NCBI RefSeq assembly: GCF_028769735.1 | Contig: NC_088176.1 | Coordinates: 18,778,501 to 18,842,500 of the forward strand | Origin: Zonotrichia leucophrys gambelii | Lineage: Eukaryota; Chordata; Aves; Passeriformes; Passerellidae | Direction of reading: 5' to 3' | Length of the DNA: 64,000 bases | In this document: positions 33,561-44,415 of the stretch, piece by piece | Position numbering within the stretch: position 1 is the stretch's first letter | Layout: each line of letters starts with the position of its first letter | Translations under genes and position numbers: made by a program | Notes under the pieces: generated by a model | Database searches by the model: none | Told to the model about the DNA's origin: nothing | Seen by the model: the letters and a program-made list of their open reading frames with translations, nothing else

Positions 33561-35084
33561 AGGTGGTGAATGTTGCTTTGGACAAACTCACTCAGGAAAA
33601 TTCCTTCAGGGTCTTAGCTTGCTGGTCTGAAAGGAAAGTTGTGAAGGTCAAACATGTCTCATGTTGTTCTGTGCACTTGTACTGACCAGGTCTGGATGTG
33701 CCTGGGAGAAGACACTGTGCTGTCTACCCCATCTGCATGAGAATAAAAGCTCCCCAGCTAAAATGCGCATAATTGCTTTTTGGAAGAGATATAAAGCAAA
33801 AGTCTTAGCCATTTGTGGTCATTAAAGATCCTCTGCCTTTTCTTCCCCAAAATCAGGGTTGTTAAACCCAGTGTTGTGGCTCCCCTCCAGCCCAGGTACT
33901 GCTGCCTTCCCTGGCCCTGCACTGGGGCTCTCAGGTGGGGCAGGCACTGCTCTTCCCCTCCTGGGACACTGCAGTGCCAGCCGTGCATTCTCCCAGTGGC
34001 CAGGATCCCCCTGTGAGGAGGATGGCTTCAGGAAGGCCCCACGCTGGGCCCTTGGAAGGCCACATTGGTTTTTGCTGGAGCACTGGGGGATTCAGGTACC
34101 TGCAGGACCCAAAAGCTGCCCATCCCCAGCCATCGCCTGTTACCAACCTCTGGCCCAGGTCCGTCACACACAGCTGAGGAGGTTGTCTGCCGTCAGGTGA
34201 GTGGTTGTCTGTCTAGAGGATTGACTCTTGTTCATCCTGGAAAGATGCCCAACCATTTGGTTGTTTTTTGTATGAACTTATCTTAAAAAAAAATATTCTC
34301 AGGAAAGACAGGCGGTGCTTGTGTTCCATCCAGCACTCTTGCTTTGCCTCTCTTTTCCAGGCAGAATGCTGGGCAGCTGGGAGGCTGTGTTTGCAGCCAG
34401 GTTATAGGGGCAGTTGTTGGGAGTTATGAGAGAGCTGTAGCCAGGAATGACTAGAAGGGATCAAATTAGGAGGTTTAGGAAGTGAGAAACGGTCTTTGTC
34501 AAAGGTGGTACATTGCAGCCTGGACAAGGAAGAACAGGGTAATGTGCTACACATCCTTCAGTCATTTCCACTCCTGCTTTGCCTCCAGTGTGGCTATGAT
34601 CTGCAGTTGTCCCCTGTGATCTGCACACTGCTAGGGCAGGATGGGATGTGAGGACTTGATTCTGGAGTTTCCTTTTGTTCCAGTTTTTTACCCCTATTTC
34701 TCAAATGTTCCCTTACAAAGCCATCTGCCTTTGTTATAGCTGGGTTTTTCAGAATCCCACACCCTGCTAAAGCTTTAACGGACTTCACCCAGAGATTGAG
34801 GGGCATTTATCTTCTGAGGCTGCTGAAAGTCTGTCTTTCATGATTCTCCCATATCCTCTCTCAAGGGATCTTTTTCCTCTCAAGTTCAAGGTGGAGAGGA
34901 CATTCCCTGTTAAATCAGTCCTGGCACACAGCACACAGTGGTGTGCGGAGCCAACCACAGGTAAGAAATTGTGTTGCAAGAAATGAAAGGTTTGGAGCCA
35001 GACAAAATGTGTGACATTCGAAGTTCTCAGCTCTCCTCCCTCAGAAAGGCAATCTGTGACTTCTGGACCCTCCTTAATGACCCA
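33561..35084. other. Non-coding stretch, no gene recognised
   Basis: Ordinary sequence with frames up to 113 codons and no families. The start includes a pyrimidine-AG boundary at about 33545 that could imitate a splice acceptor (see rejected items). No transposon or RNA gene is supported. Confidence 0.55.
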
Positions 35085-35460
35085 GAGCCGGATGGAAAAT
35101 AATATTAATAATAATAAAAGAAACAAAGAAGGGGCTGGCGCATTTTTTAAATAAAGAAATTTCCCTCATCTTGCGGTTAATTTAAAAGGTTTATTTCTTG
35201 AAATGAATCCTCTTCATCAAATCTCCGATCCTTGAAAATCAGTGCAACCTGCCTCTGTGGATAATGAATTGATTTGTAATGTAAATTATATAAAACACCC
35301 TCCCCGCCAGCATTTGTGTGTGAGTGTGTTTAATCTAAAGCGTTTAAGTCTGAAAATGAGCTTCTCCATCAAAAGTCTCGATTCCATTTACATTTCTTGC
35401 ATACGAGTCAATTTGTGCCTGACCCAGTCTATAAATCACTGCCAAGGAGTGCTGTGTCTG
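35085..35460. promoter_or_regulatory. Candidate regulatory island 13
   Basis: Nearly 400 bp of AT-rich sequence begins with an imperfect ATA/AAT triplet run (35097-35118). It continues with GCGGTTAATTTAAAAGG, CTTCATCAAATCTCCGATCC, AATGAATTGATTTGTAATG, TTTAATCTAAAGCGTTTAAG, CTCCATCAAAAGTCTCG and CATACGAGTC. CpGs are kept at several points. The 197-codon plus frame starting here (35242) runs out of the island and has no domain. Confidence 0.52.
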
Positions 35461-36919
35461 TACCTCTCCTCTTCCCCCACTCCCTCCCCTCCTCCTCCCA
35501 TCCTTGCACATGCAATGTTCAGAAAGGCGTTTTTGGATACCTTCTATAAATGGCAGAGTTCCCAGCTCTATGGCCAGAGGCTGGCCAGTGCAGGAGGAGC
35601 CCCAGCTCAGAGGGGTGTGCAGTGTGGGCACTTAGCAGGTGCTGAAGAAGGGGAAGGAAGGGAATCCTTCTCAGCTTCTGCTGGCTGCTCTGGAAGGGTC
35701 TCCCAAGGGAAGGTGCCCTTTCTCTGGGTGGCTCCTATCCAATGTGTTTGCTCGGCCACTAAAGGAGTCTGTGGCTTAATGGCACTAGAGGGTGAGGTCT
35801 ACAGCAACTTGGTGCACAGCAACATGGCTCTCTAAATTCCATGAAATGGGAATTACTTGCATCACCAGAGCCTTTAATCCTGTATTTATGTCCCCAGCTG
35901 TTTGATCATGCCAATGTTTATCCTTCATCCCATGCCATTGGTGGTGAGATGACATGGGCCACACCTCCTTATCTTGCCTCCTGGTGTGGCCACTGGTGCT
36001 AAAACCAGTGGGAGTATCTTCTGGGAATTACGGGCTTCCCTTGCTGGTTGGACTTCCATACGACAAATGCCTGTGGCCCTTTCAGAGAGCAGGGGAAGTA
36101 ACAGCAGTGGTATCTTCACCAAAAAAGTCTGTCGACCCATCTGGGTACTGGCATTAGAAGGGGTTTAGTAGCAATGCACTTGAGAGAGCTGTTGGAGATC
36201 CACATTTCCCTGAATATTTATGCACAAAGATTTACAAAACCACTTTAACCAGTCTTTCTTGAATTCTGTTGCTCTCCCTGTTCCCATAGCAGAAGGATAC
36301 CTGAAAGTGTTAAGAAATTAGAACATCAAATCTATCCAGGTCTCCAGAAACGCATGAGACAAAGAACTGGACCATTGGCCACCTATCCCAAGGCCACTTT
36401 ATGTCCTCTCTCTGCGAGCCTTGCCTTGCCCTAACACAGCTATCTCTGAGCACCCCTAAGAAGTGAGCTCCATCCATTGCCATCTGTCTGGTCTGTCACC
36501 AGAATGAGAAAGATTGATGTCCAGAAAAACAAAGTGAAAACTCAGCTTGAGTCAGGAAGGCAGTGTAAGGTAAATCTTCCGAAAAGACTTATATTGGTAT
36601 TTATAACCAGGAAAGGCTTCCTCCCTGTGCCTTGTTTGTTTACCTTTGAAATGGGGTTAATCCTTCCCATCTCCTGGCTTTCCTCAGTTTCCATATCAGG
36701 GCTCAGAGTGGGGTGTATGTTACTGTATGAACGTGCAGCCCTGAGCATGATGGGGCTTCTGGCATTGGAGGAGTCCTATGAGCTGCTATAATACAAATAG
36801 TAGGAAGAGTTTTTCGTCAAGATTACCCCAGGGGATTGAGGTCAGACTTTCAGTGAAGGAAGACACAAACCTATTACCAGTTTCTGTAGGGACTAATGCA
36901 ATTTGCACTTTGTTAGAGG
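35461..36919. other. Non-coding stretch, no gene recognised
   Basis: Ordinary sequence. Short frames (104 codons or fewer) lack families. A weak plus-strand MIR-like piece at 36622-36675 is listed separately. Confidence 0.5.
36622..36675 (+). mobile_element. Weak MIR-like fragment
   Basis: CTGTGCCTTGTTTGTTTACC followed by TTTGAAATGGGGTTAATCC matches the order of the MIR block (GTGCCTCAGTTTCC, CTGTAAAATGGGG, ATAAT) with many changes. It is very old or coincidental. Confidence 0.33.
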
Positions 36920-37085
36920 AACTCACAGTGATTTGTACACATTAATTACTCCTTGCAGCATCCCAGCTGGATAAATATTATTACCTTCATTTTACAGAAA
37001 GGGTAACTAAGATGTAGAGAAGTTCATTTGTTTGACTACAGCTGTACAGCGTGCCAATGACAGGAGCCAGAAATAAAACATAAGA
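36920..37085 (-). mobile_element. MIR/CORE-SINE-like element
   Basis: TATTATTACCTTCATTTTAC then AGAAAGGGTAACTAAGATG, AGAGAAGTTCATTTGTTTGA and ACAGCTGTACAGCGTGCCAA follow the reverse-strand order of a MIR SINE over about 150 bp (ATTATCCCCATTTTACAGAT, GGAAACTGAG, AAGTGACTTG, CACAGC in the consensus). It is diverged and non-functional. Confidence 0.6.
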
Positions 37086-38165
37086 GGACTGATTGTCAGT
37101 CCCTTCCTGCTCTAAAACTGTGGGTTCCAAATATTTTTTTCCCAGAACATCGCAAGCAAAGAAGGCAGCGGTGCCTCCTGGCTGGGCTGGTACCACTGTG
37201 GTGGGGATTGGGTACTGGGGGTGGTGCATGAAACACAGCCTGGGAAGCCCTGCTTCCAACCCCAGCCTGCACAGCCTGCAACGATGGGAGGAGGAAATGA
37301 AAGTGCAATTAGCTGGAAACAAATGAATTTGTGTTGCATATATTTCCCAAGCTGATGAGTTGGTGAATGAACCACTCGTTATTTCATGGAGCAGCATCTC
37401 TAAAGATCTGTAGAACAACTTGGAAAAAACCCAGCTTTTCTGGTTTGACATTTTTTGCAATATTTCTGAATGCTGTCTGCTCTAGTTTCAAGCATAGCTA
37501 CTGCTGTATTTCCATTTTCTTTTTATGAAAAGGAAATTCTGAAGAAGTTTTGTAGTTTTTTAACTGTTTAAACTTCTCACCTTGAATTTTTCAAGGTCTT
37601 GTGAGTGTTGACAGTATCAGCATATGGCCTACAGGACTAAAATATTTTGTAACCTAAATATCAAGCTATTTTTGTTCCTGTTTTCCCATTTTTCTTGTAC
37701 TAGGTCAGTTAAAAACAAGTGATATTCCCCTGTCCAGAAATGTTTATCTTCAGCCAGAGATGCAAAATTAAACAGACAACACAAAGCAGCATCAAAAATA
37801 GGAAATAAAAATGAATAGTGGATTTGAGCATTAATTTCTTTTTTATGGTTGTTGACGGTGAGGGGAGAGTACCTCTAGAATCAAAATCCTTTATTTCTAC
37901 AAGAGAAAAACATGTTCAGAATTTTTCCAGCTGTCCATAATCGCTTGCATTTTTCTAATGGGATGAACAGAGGAACTGCATATTATCAGCAGCAGATAAA
38001 CCTGCAAGATGGGACCAGAGTGATGAAGCTCCTGTGTGTGCTTCCCTGATATGGCAAAACAGATTCTCCTGGAAAGATGGACTTGAGAGTATTGCAATAA
38101 CAATAGTGTTGTATTCAGTTGGTCCTTATTTAGTCAGTCTCAGTTACATTTAAACTGGTTTCCTG
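37086..38165. other. Non-coding stretch, no gene recognised
   Basis: AT-leaning from 37320 on. The 157-codon minus frame (36987-37460) covers part of the MIR-like element and is not supported as a protein. Nothing else is recognised. Confidence 0.5.
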
Positions 38166-38345
38166 TAGACTGGTATTTTTCAACCTGTGGTCTGCAGATT
38201 CCTGGTAGGACAAAGAGGATGAGTAAAGCAATTTCACCAATGCTCTCCAGTGATCAGGGCTTGTGAATTTTCTAGGGGGCTGCTGAGCCTTCTTGAGAGA
38301 TTTTCTAGGGATCCACAAATCAAAGCAAGTTGAAAGACACTACAG
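38166..38345. mobile_element. Possible non-autonomous hAT-like DNA transposon relic
   Basis: The left end, GACTGGTATTTTTCAACC then TGTGGTCTGCAGAT, and the right end, GATCCACAAATC then GTTGAAAGACAC, are imperfect inverted copies sharing a TTTCAAC core. The layout and the CTGGT-TTTCAACC-GTGGTC start resemble old amniote hAT elements. The interior (about 38190-38320) is unique. No clean 8-bp target duplication was seen. Confidence 0.42.
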
Positions 38346-39089
38346 CAGCATAATGTTATATTGATTGCTTTGTTTTTGCAGAGGATAGATTTTGTTTAAT
38401 CTTCCCCTTCCTTATATTGCTTGACACCATTAGTTTTATCTTAACTGACATTAAATTAAAAAAAAACACATTAGAGAAGAGATTTTCTAATGTATTTTGT
38501 ACTACTTTTGGGTGGGTAATAACAAGAAGTATTTTCTGGGGCACAGTAGCTCTTTAAAAAGATATTTGCTAAAAAAAAACAACAGGTAGGACAGAAAAGT
38601 ATGGGCTTGAAGTGAGATCTTATTCAGTGCAAGTTTTAGAAGAAACTGGGATTCAAAATATATTGAGAACTAGAAACTACGGGGCCTGCCCAGAGCTGGA
38701 CAGAGGGAGATACAGAGTCCCTCCCTGGTCTTGAGAGCCCACTGAGCTGATCCTCCTGGCAAGATGGGGCAAATGGATGTGACAGGGGAACCCTTTGTGT
38801 GATGAGGCTTTTGGTCTGTGGTGGGGGATGACAGGAAGCAGTACCTCACCCCAGCAGGGACAGGGGTGTGACAGAGGGCTGTGTTCCTGGGAGGGAGTGA
38901 GTGGGATGGGGCAGACCTCACTGGGAAAGAGCCCTCCCCAGCACTGTGTCTCCTGCTGCCTCGTGAGCCCCAGCTTCCAGCCCTGCTCATCCCCAGGCAC
39001 AGCCCAGCCCAGACGGGGAGCCAGGAGGGATGCTGGGGAGGGGGACAGACGGACACGGATTCCACTCAACAAACTTGTTTCTTCTCCTC
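38346..39089. other. Non-coding stretch, no gene recognised
   Basis: AT-rich to 38660, then GC-rich. The 131- and 216-codon minus frames starting in 38670-39327 overlap plus frames and have no domains. Nothing else is supported. Confidence 0.55.
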
Positions 39090-39289
39090 TTCCATCCTTC
39101 ACAAATTCCTGGTGCCTGGCACCCCCTGTCCGCTCCGAGGTTTTAATAACAAGGGAAACCAACATTTGACGTGGGCACAGTAGGGACAGGAGAGGCAGTG
39201 CAGAGGGAGGGGGCAGACAGTGTGCCCATATGGAGAGCAGAAGGATGCCAGGGCGGCCATTCAGAGCCCGTCCCTCTCTCCTCCCTGCA

Positions 39290-39470
39290 CCCACAGCTCC
39301 TCTCCGCCGATGTTGGGTTCTTAACATAACAAGTGAGCCGAGGGGCGGCCGGCCAGTGTGCTCTGTGCTCGGCTAAAGCCCGGATTCCTCCGCCCAGAGC
39401 CCTGTCTCCCAGCTACTGATCCCGGGAATCAATCGCTGGGCTCTTCCCTGCTGCCCGGGCAGCGCTATTG
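39290..39470. other. CpG-dense patch with adjoining AT-rich run
   Basis: CpGs are concentrated in CTCCGCCGATG, GAGCCGAGGGGCGGCCGGCC, TGCTCGGC, GCCCGGATTCCTCCGCCC and CAATCGCTGGG. An AT-rich run follows at 39543-39600 (ATATATAACCATATG and ATATATGCATATGC). This could be an orphan CpG island with a flanking regulatory segment. No first exon or TATA-initiator arrangement was recognised. Confidence 0.45.
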
Positions 39471-40117
39471 TCTGCTGGCTCTGCACTAGGAAAGGATGCC
39501 CTGGGTCCTCTCCTGACAAAGACCGATAAAGTCCGGGGGAGAAAAATACATATATAACCATATGTGCAATGTATGTATATATGCATATGCAATAAATAAA
39601 GCAAGCCAGCCAAGCCCTTCAGGCAATTTTAGCTCTGTGTATTGTTCAGGGGGAGAGCTTTCCTCCCTCCCCTCCCATCTCCTAATGAAATCCCCCAAGC
39701 CCTCCTTGTTTCTCCCCCCTCACCCCCTGCTGCGAAAGGGTACTCACACAGGCATGCTCTCAGGGATTTTGTCTCCTGTGGCTGGATGGGCTTTCACGAT
39801 GGGGGAATCTTTTATTTGGTAAGGTTGTTGGTGACACAGCCCCTTCAAAGCTCTCATTGCTTTCTTCATTTGCTGGACATTTGATTTGGGGCATCCCTTC
39901 ATCCCATTTCACCCAGACCTACCTCTGTCTTCTCTGATCTCACCCCTGCAGTAACACACATGCACACCAAGCCTGGCCATGGCTGGAGGGATGAAGGTGT
40001 AAAATTGCTGTGTATCCTCTCAGAGCCCCAGGTCCTGGCCGTGGGACCATCTGCCTGCATGTCCATCTGTACAGCTGCCTCCTTCCTCTCCTCTTGGGGC
40101 TACCCAAGACATGCTTG
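39471..40117. other. Non-coding stretch, no gene recognised
   Basis: Contains AAAGACCGATAAAGTCCGGG and the AT-rich alternating run at 39543-39600, then ordinary sequence. Frames of 96 codons or fewer have no families. Confidence 0.5.
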
Positions 40118-40120
40118 GTG

Positions 40121-40176
40121 GATGGATGGATGGATGGATGGATGGATGGATGGATGGATGGATGGATGGATGGATG
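40121..40176. repeat. (GATG)14 tetranucleotide microsatellite
   Basis: Fourteen uninterrupted copies of GATG (56 bp). A pure array of this length is probably polymorphic. It produces the Met-Asp-Gly-Trp and His-Pro-Ser-Ile repeat frames seen on the two strands, which are not proteins. Confidence 0.98.
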
Positions 40177-40733
40177 GGGCAACCCACCTGTATCCCCATC
40201 GCTGTAGCTGCCTCTTAGACCTCTCCTGTAGTGCTCGTGGTACTGTATAGAGGCAGGACAGACAGCAGAGGCTCCTGGCCAGTGACTGGACCCTGGTCCT
40301 TCTCACAAGGTCTCTGGCCACTCACTGCCCGCACACTCCTGCCTTCAGGCTGGGCCTCACACCACTTTCCACTTGCCTTCCCTGAGCAGCGCTGAACTGA
40401 CAGCCCTCATACTCCTGGGCTCTCCACAGAACAGGAGAAGGGCTGTGAAGGCATGGGGAGCCACACAGCTCCAAAGGCCACCAGCCCTGGGTGCTCCCCT
40501 GTGACAGTGCAGAAAGTGCAGGTGAGAGGCTTCACCATGCTTGGTTCTGCTCATCTCCATCCCCTGCCCCAAACTCAATTTCTGTACAGAGAAAATGAGT
40601 TCTCCTCCAGTGTCTGTTTCTTTTTGCCTCCCATTGCACATGAAAATGCTGACGGATTTCCCTGATCACTAGCCATGCTGGCTAGTGGCTAAAGCAGTTC
40701 ATTTCAGACCCTGTGCAGGTATTTCTTACCATA
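40177..40733. other. Non-coding stretch with a small hairpin
   Basis: Ordinary sequence apart from an inverted repeat with 8-bp perfect arms at 40667-40687 (CACTAGCC, five bases, GGCTAGTG). That hairpin lies just 50 bp left of the large foldback. No gene is supported. Confidence 0.5.
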
Positions 40734-40926
40734 TATTATAGTGAATAATGTATCCCCAGCCATGCAGCACAAGGCTTATAAGGCTATCTCAGTATTCTGG
40801 TGACAGCTTTAAACCACTCGACCATTGACCATTCAGGTCTCATGGTTTATAGAGTCACCAGCACACCTTGACAGGGTTATAGCCTACTTATTGGTATAAA
40901 GCATGGTTAGGGATACATTATTATAG
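40734..40926. mobile_element. Large imperfect palindrome, foldback DNA-element candidate
   Basis: The outer arm 40744-40765 pairs with 40901-40922 at 20 of 22 positions. The inner arm 40799-40823 pairs with 40836-40859 at about three quarters of positions around a 12-base loop. The middle shares TAAGGCTAT/ATAGCCTA words. An 8-bp direct repeat, TATTATAG, flanks the structure at 40734-40741 and 40919-40926, overlapping the right arm by four bases. This fits an old non-autonomous foldback transposon, possibly hAT-like. I do not recognise the family. A structured RNA or a constrained cruciform element is an alternative. Confidence 0.6.
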
Positions 40927-42114
40927 CACGTTGCCTCTGAAACAGGGCTGTGTGCCACTGGTGGCCTAGAGAGCCCTTGCTGGTGATCTGCAAAGGGCTG
41001 GGTGATGTGGCCAGCCCCATTCACATCTACCTGCTAAACCATAATGAGCGATCGCTGCAGTGACCTGAGGGACAACGTTCACTCTCAGATCCTGGGGGCC
41101 CAGAGGTGCAGGTGGCTCTGACAAGAGCGGGGCTGCAAGGAGCTGCTTTTCATCAAAGCTGCACCCAACCATACCTGAAGACCTCTCTGTACACCAGTGA
41201 TCCAGCAACCACTGTGCAGGTTGCCATGAGGATGAGAAATTCTTTGAAGACTGCTGCTTCCACACTACATGGTTTACTTCCACCTTCTCTGGACTGCTTC
41301 TGGTTGGATGCAACCTGACCATCTTGCTTCTCTACAAATGCCAATTTGGCCTGGCTCATGCTGAACACTCATTAACAATTACTACAGTTAAGGTAGTTAA
41401 TCACTACAGCTAAGGTTGAAATCTGACTTTTCTTCTGATTCCAGATCCCAGGTCTGTGAGCTTTTCCCATCTCCCACAGAAAGGTTTCTTCCTTGTTTCC
41501 ATTGTTTCAGTCTTGCTCCTCAGTTAGTGATTTTATTATAAAGTTTCCAGGGATTGTTTGAATTGCCTTTGAATGCAGTAAGTACTTGTTGCTATTGCAG
41601 AGCTGCAACAATTTAACAAACAAGTCAGGTTAAAAATGTTGACCTCAGGTTATTTCCTGATCTCACTCGATATGTTAAATATTGAGCCAAATTTGGAGAA
41701 AAATTACCTTGGTACTTTGAAAGCCCTCAAAACTGGAACTCAGCAATAATGTTTTAAAATTTCTCTCGTTGCACTCCCTCTTTAAGTGCTATTATAGGAA
41801 ATATTTGTTAAGGATATTTCAGCTTTAGGACTAGTTGAAGAGATCCATTACAGAATTGCTATATGCCAATGCTCAGGATGCCTCTGGAACAAATGGACTC
41901 ATTTTCTCAAATGTTATGTTTAAGTCTTAGTGAGCTCTTGACCACAACCCCAGCTGACATATGCTTCTTTAGTGTCTTCTCTTAGTTTCCTCTGCAGCCT
42001 TGATCCTAAAGAGATTTAAGGTTGTGATTAAACTTTAGGCATGTAAATAGCCCCTCTGATGGTTACAGTTAACACTGTGAGCATCCTCTGAAGGGGCTGA
42101 GGCTGCCTCAGCCT
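40927..42114. other. Non-coding stretch, no gene recognised
   Basis: It includes the perfect 10-base palindrome AGCGATCGCT at about 41046-41055. An imperfect 13-bp direct repeat (ACTACAGTTAAGG at 41381-41393, ACTACAGCTAAGG at 41403-41415) is also present. 41500-41830 is AT-rich and featureless. No coding signal. Confidence 0.5.
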
Positions 42115-42206
42115 CACTCTTGTGGGTGCGGCTGCCAGGTGTGCACAGTTTGGGGTCAGCCACTCTTGTGGGTGCTGCTGCCAGGTGTGCACAGTTTGGG
42201 GTCAGC
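42115..42206. repeat. 46-bp tandem duplication
   Basis: Two adjacent 46-base units (42115-42160 and 42161-42206), each starting CACTCTTGTGGGTGC and ending GGGGTCAGC, differ at a single base. This is a recent duplication or two-copy minisatellite, and copy number may vary between individuals. Confidence 0.95.
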
Positions 42207-44234
42207 CAGCTGCACAGACCTGGCCTAGGTCAGGAATCCTTGCAGCATCACATCTTACCAAGTTAGCCAGAGCACACATTGCACAGCTTTTGTGCCAGCT
42301 TCAATTTTATTTCAGCTTTCTGCAAGCTACAGGGGGATGACAGGCGATATTTTAAGGTATAAAGTCAGAGTCACAGACAAATAACACCAAATGCACATTG
42401 AGTCTGTCAGAAGTTAACCCGTCAGCACTCCCTGAAAGGATCTGCATTAGCAGATCAGCTTCACATCAGATCAGCATTTGTGTCATGTGGCCACAGTCTT
42501 TCTGGCCCAGTATTTGGAGCCCTAAAGCCTGACTTTCTCTCCTGTTGAATCCAGGCTTCAGTAGGTTTAAGACAGCAGGGTGATTGCTTACCTTTGCACA
42601 GTAAGTTCTGCTGGTGAAGAACAGTGAAGCTTTAGTGGAGTTTTTTTAAAAAGGAGACAAAATCCTGTAATGTGTAGATGTGAGGCTATTAGTCTTTCCA
42701 CAGTCTTTTTCACTTAAGAAGGGGAAAGCACAAGATATTGAAGACAAATAAGCAGATAAACTTTTGTAGATGTACATTTTTACAGTCTTTTCATGGCTTG
42801 CACAAACTGGTACATGGGAAGGAGGTCTGAGATGGCACTGACAATACAGATACACTGGGACTTAGTAGGGACAAATTGGTTGCTTTGCATTCAGCTTCTC
42901 AGTTCAGGTTTCCACTTCAAGCACAATAAATCCCTGAGTCCAGAATGGCATCTCTCCTTCCCTTTACAGAAATGGCTCTGCCAGGTCCTGAGTTCCAGTC
43001 ACTAGGTCATGCCACACCAATACTAAAGCAGGAGTGCAAGGGGAGGAACCAGGCCCACCTCTGTAAAAGGACAGATAGATCATAGTGCAGATGGAACAAC
43101 CGAGGGATACACAACTAATTATATGCACAAGTGTGGGGTATTTATTACTGTAAAATGCTCACAAAATTCATAGGCACCTAAGACTTATGATGGCATTATC
43201 CACCGCCACTGGAGAATTAATGGGCAGCCTTTTCCCTGTGCTAAAGCAGACAACGGAGGGGGGTACTCTGTCATCCAGAGGTGAGAGCAGGGAATGAATG
43301 CATAGACAGTACTCCCCTCTAATGCTAATGGACCCTAGCACTGAGATTAGATTTACACCCTCCCTCTAAATGTACACCAGGGGAAGGCAGCTCCCCCAGG
43401 CTGCCTTCCCAGCAGTGTGGTGCTGCAAGAGCTGCTCTCTGCTCACCCTGCCTTGTCCCCACTGGGCTCCATGCTGGCCAGCATGGGCTGTCCTGCTCCC
43501 CACATCTGCCATGCCTGGCTTGGCACAGAAGGAGTGCTCACATTTTCTTCTGGGCAGTACCCTGTGGCAGTGGGGAACAGGGGAGCACTTGTTCCCCTGC
43601 CCTGTCCACAGGAGCCCCCAGCTCATTCCTTCGTGTGTATTCACCACCCCACCATGGGTGCTGAGCAGCAGCTGGTGCTGCAGTCCTCAGCACCATGGGA
43701 ACACCACACCGTACTACAGTTCTTTTTTAATCTCAGCTCACCCAAGGAACAAAAGCCTGGAGAAATTATCCTTCTCCTTCCCTTCCAGGATCTTTGCTTT
43801 GGGATGGGAATGGGATTTTGACCCGAGGAATAATAAACCTAACAACAGGCAATGTGTAACTACTGATCCTCAGCTTGTGGAAGGGGCTGGTGAAAGATGT
43901 TCAGGAATAGAAAGACAAAGCATCAGAAAAGTTCTCATGGATACATTTCTCCATCATGGCTCCGTGTCTGGCCCAAGTCCCTTGAGCAGACCCGGTGTGA
44001 GTCCCCAGCACTAGCCCTGGAAGGAGCTGGGGCTCAGAAGGCACAGCCCTGCAGACTGGGAGGAGCATGGTGGTGCCCACACGCCTCTCCCTAACACAGC
44101 TGAGAACATGGGCAGCACAGAAGGTGAGAGGAAGGACTTCTGCCACAGGTTTGAGCAGCCCAGCTCTGCAGCAGCCTTCCCTCCTCCCTGGCAGTGGGAT
44201 TGTTCCTGGACAACATCACCCCACGCGCGGCGGG
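42207..44234. other. Non-coding stretch, no gene recognised
   Basis: The 214-codon plus frame at 43370-44014 and a 134-codon frame in another register lie in GC-rich DNA and oppose a 93-codon minus frame. None has a recognisable domain. 43190-43290 has some retained CpGs but no clear motif cluster. Confidence 0.5.
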
Positions 44235-44415
44235 AGTGACCACAGGCCTGCTAAAGAACTCCCTGCAAATAATTCACACCAACTTGTTTAAAGGAGCAAA
44301 TGGGTTTAATTATTAGTTACAATCTTGTCAATAATTATCACCCCATCTGTGGGTAATAAATGGCAGCTTCTCACAGACTGCATCATTAGAGTTTAAGGAC
44401 ACCAATGGGGTGCAT
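44235..44415. promoter_or_regulatory. Candidate regulatory island 14 with paired TAATTA sites
   Basis: TAATTA occurs at 44307-44312 and again at 44332-44337, 25 bp apart, inside AT-rich sequence with CTGCAAATAATTCACACC, CAATCTTGTCAATAATTATC and GGGTAATAAATGGC. LHX/PAX-type homeodomain proteins read such cores, and pairs are common in neural and limb enhancers. The function is inferred. Confidence 0.5.

Noticed and set aside
33536..33615. T-tract followed by GCAG and an open, helix-like 20-residue reading, resembling a splice acceptor and short exon
   Set aside because: No convincing donor in phase, no partner exons, and it lies on the edge of an AT-rich island where T tracts ending in AG are common.
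38677..39327. 216- and 131-codon minus-strand frames
   Set aside because: Two overlapping registers are both open, typical of GC-rich non-coding DNA. No domain is recognisable.
40004..40250. Frames with regular Met-Asp-Gly-Trp or His-Pro-Ser-Ile repeats
   Set aside because: Produced by the (GATG)14 microsatellite.
43370..44014. 214-codon plus-strand frame
   Set aside because: A 134-codon frame in another register and a 93-codon minus frame overlap it. Composition is Pro/Ser/Trp/Cys-rich without motifs.
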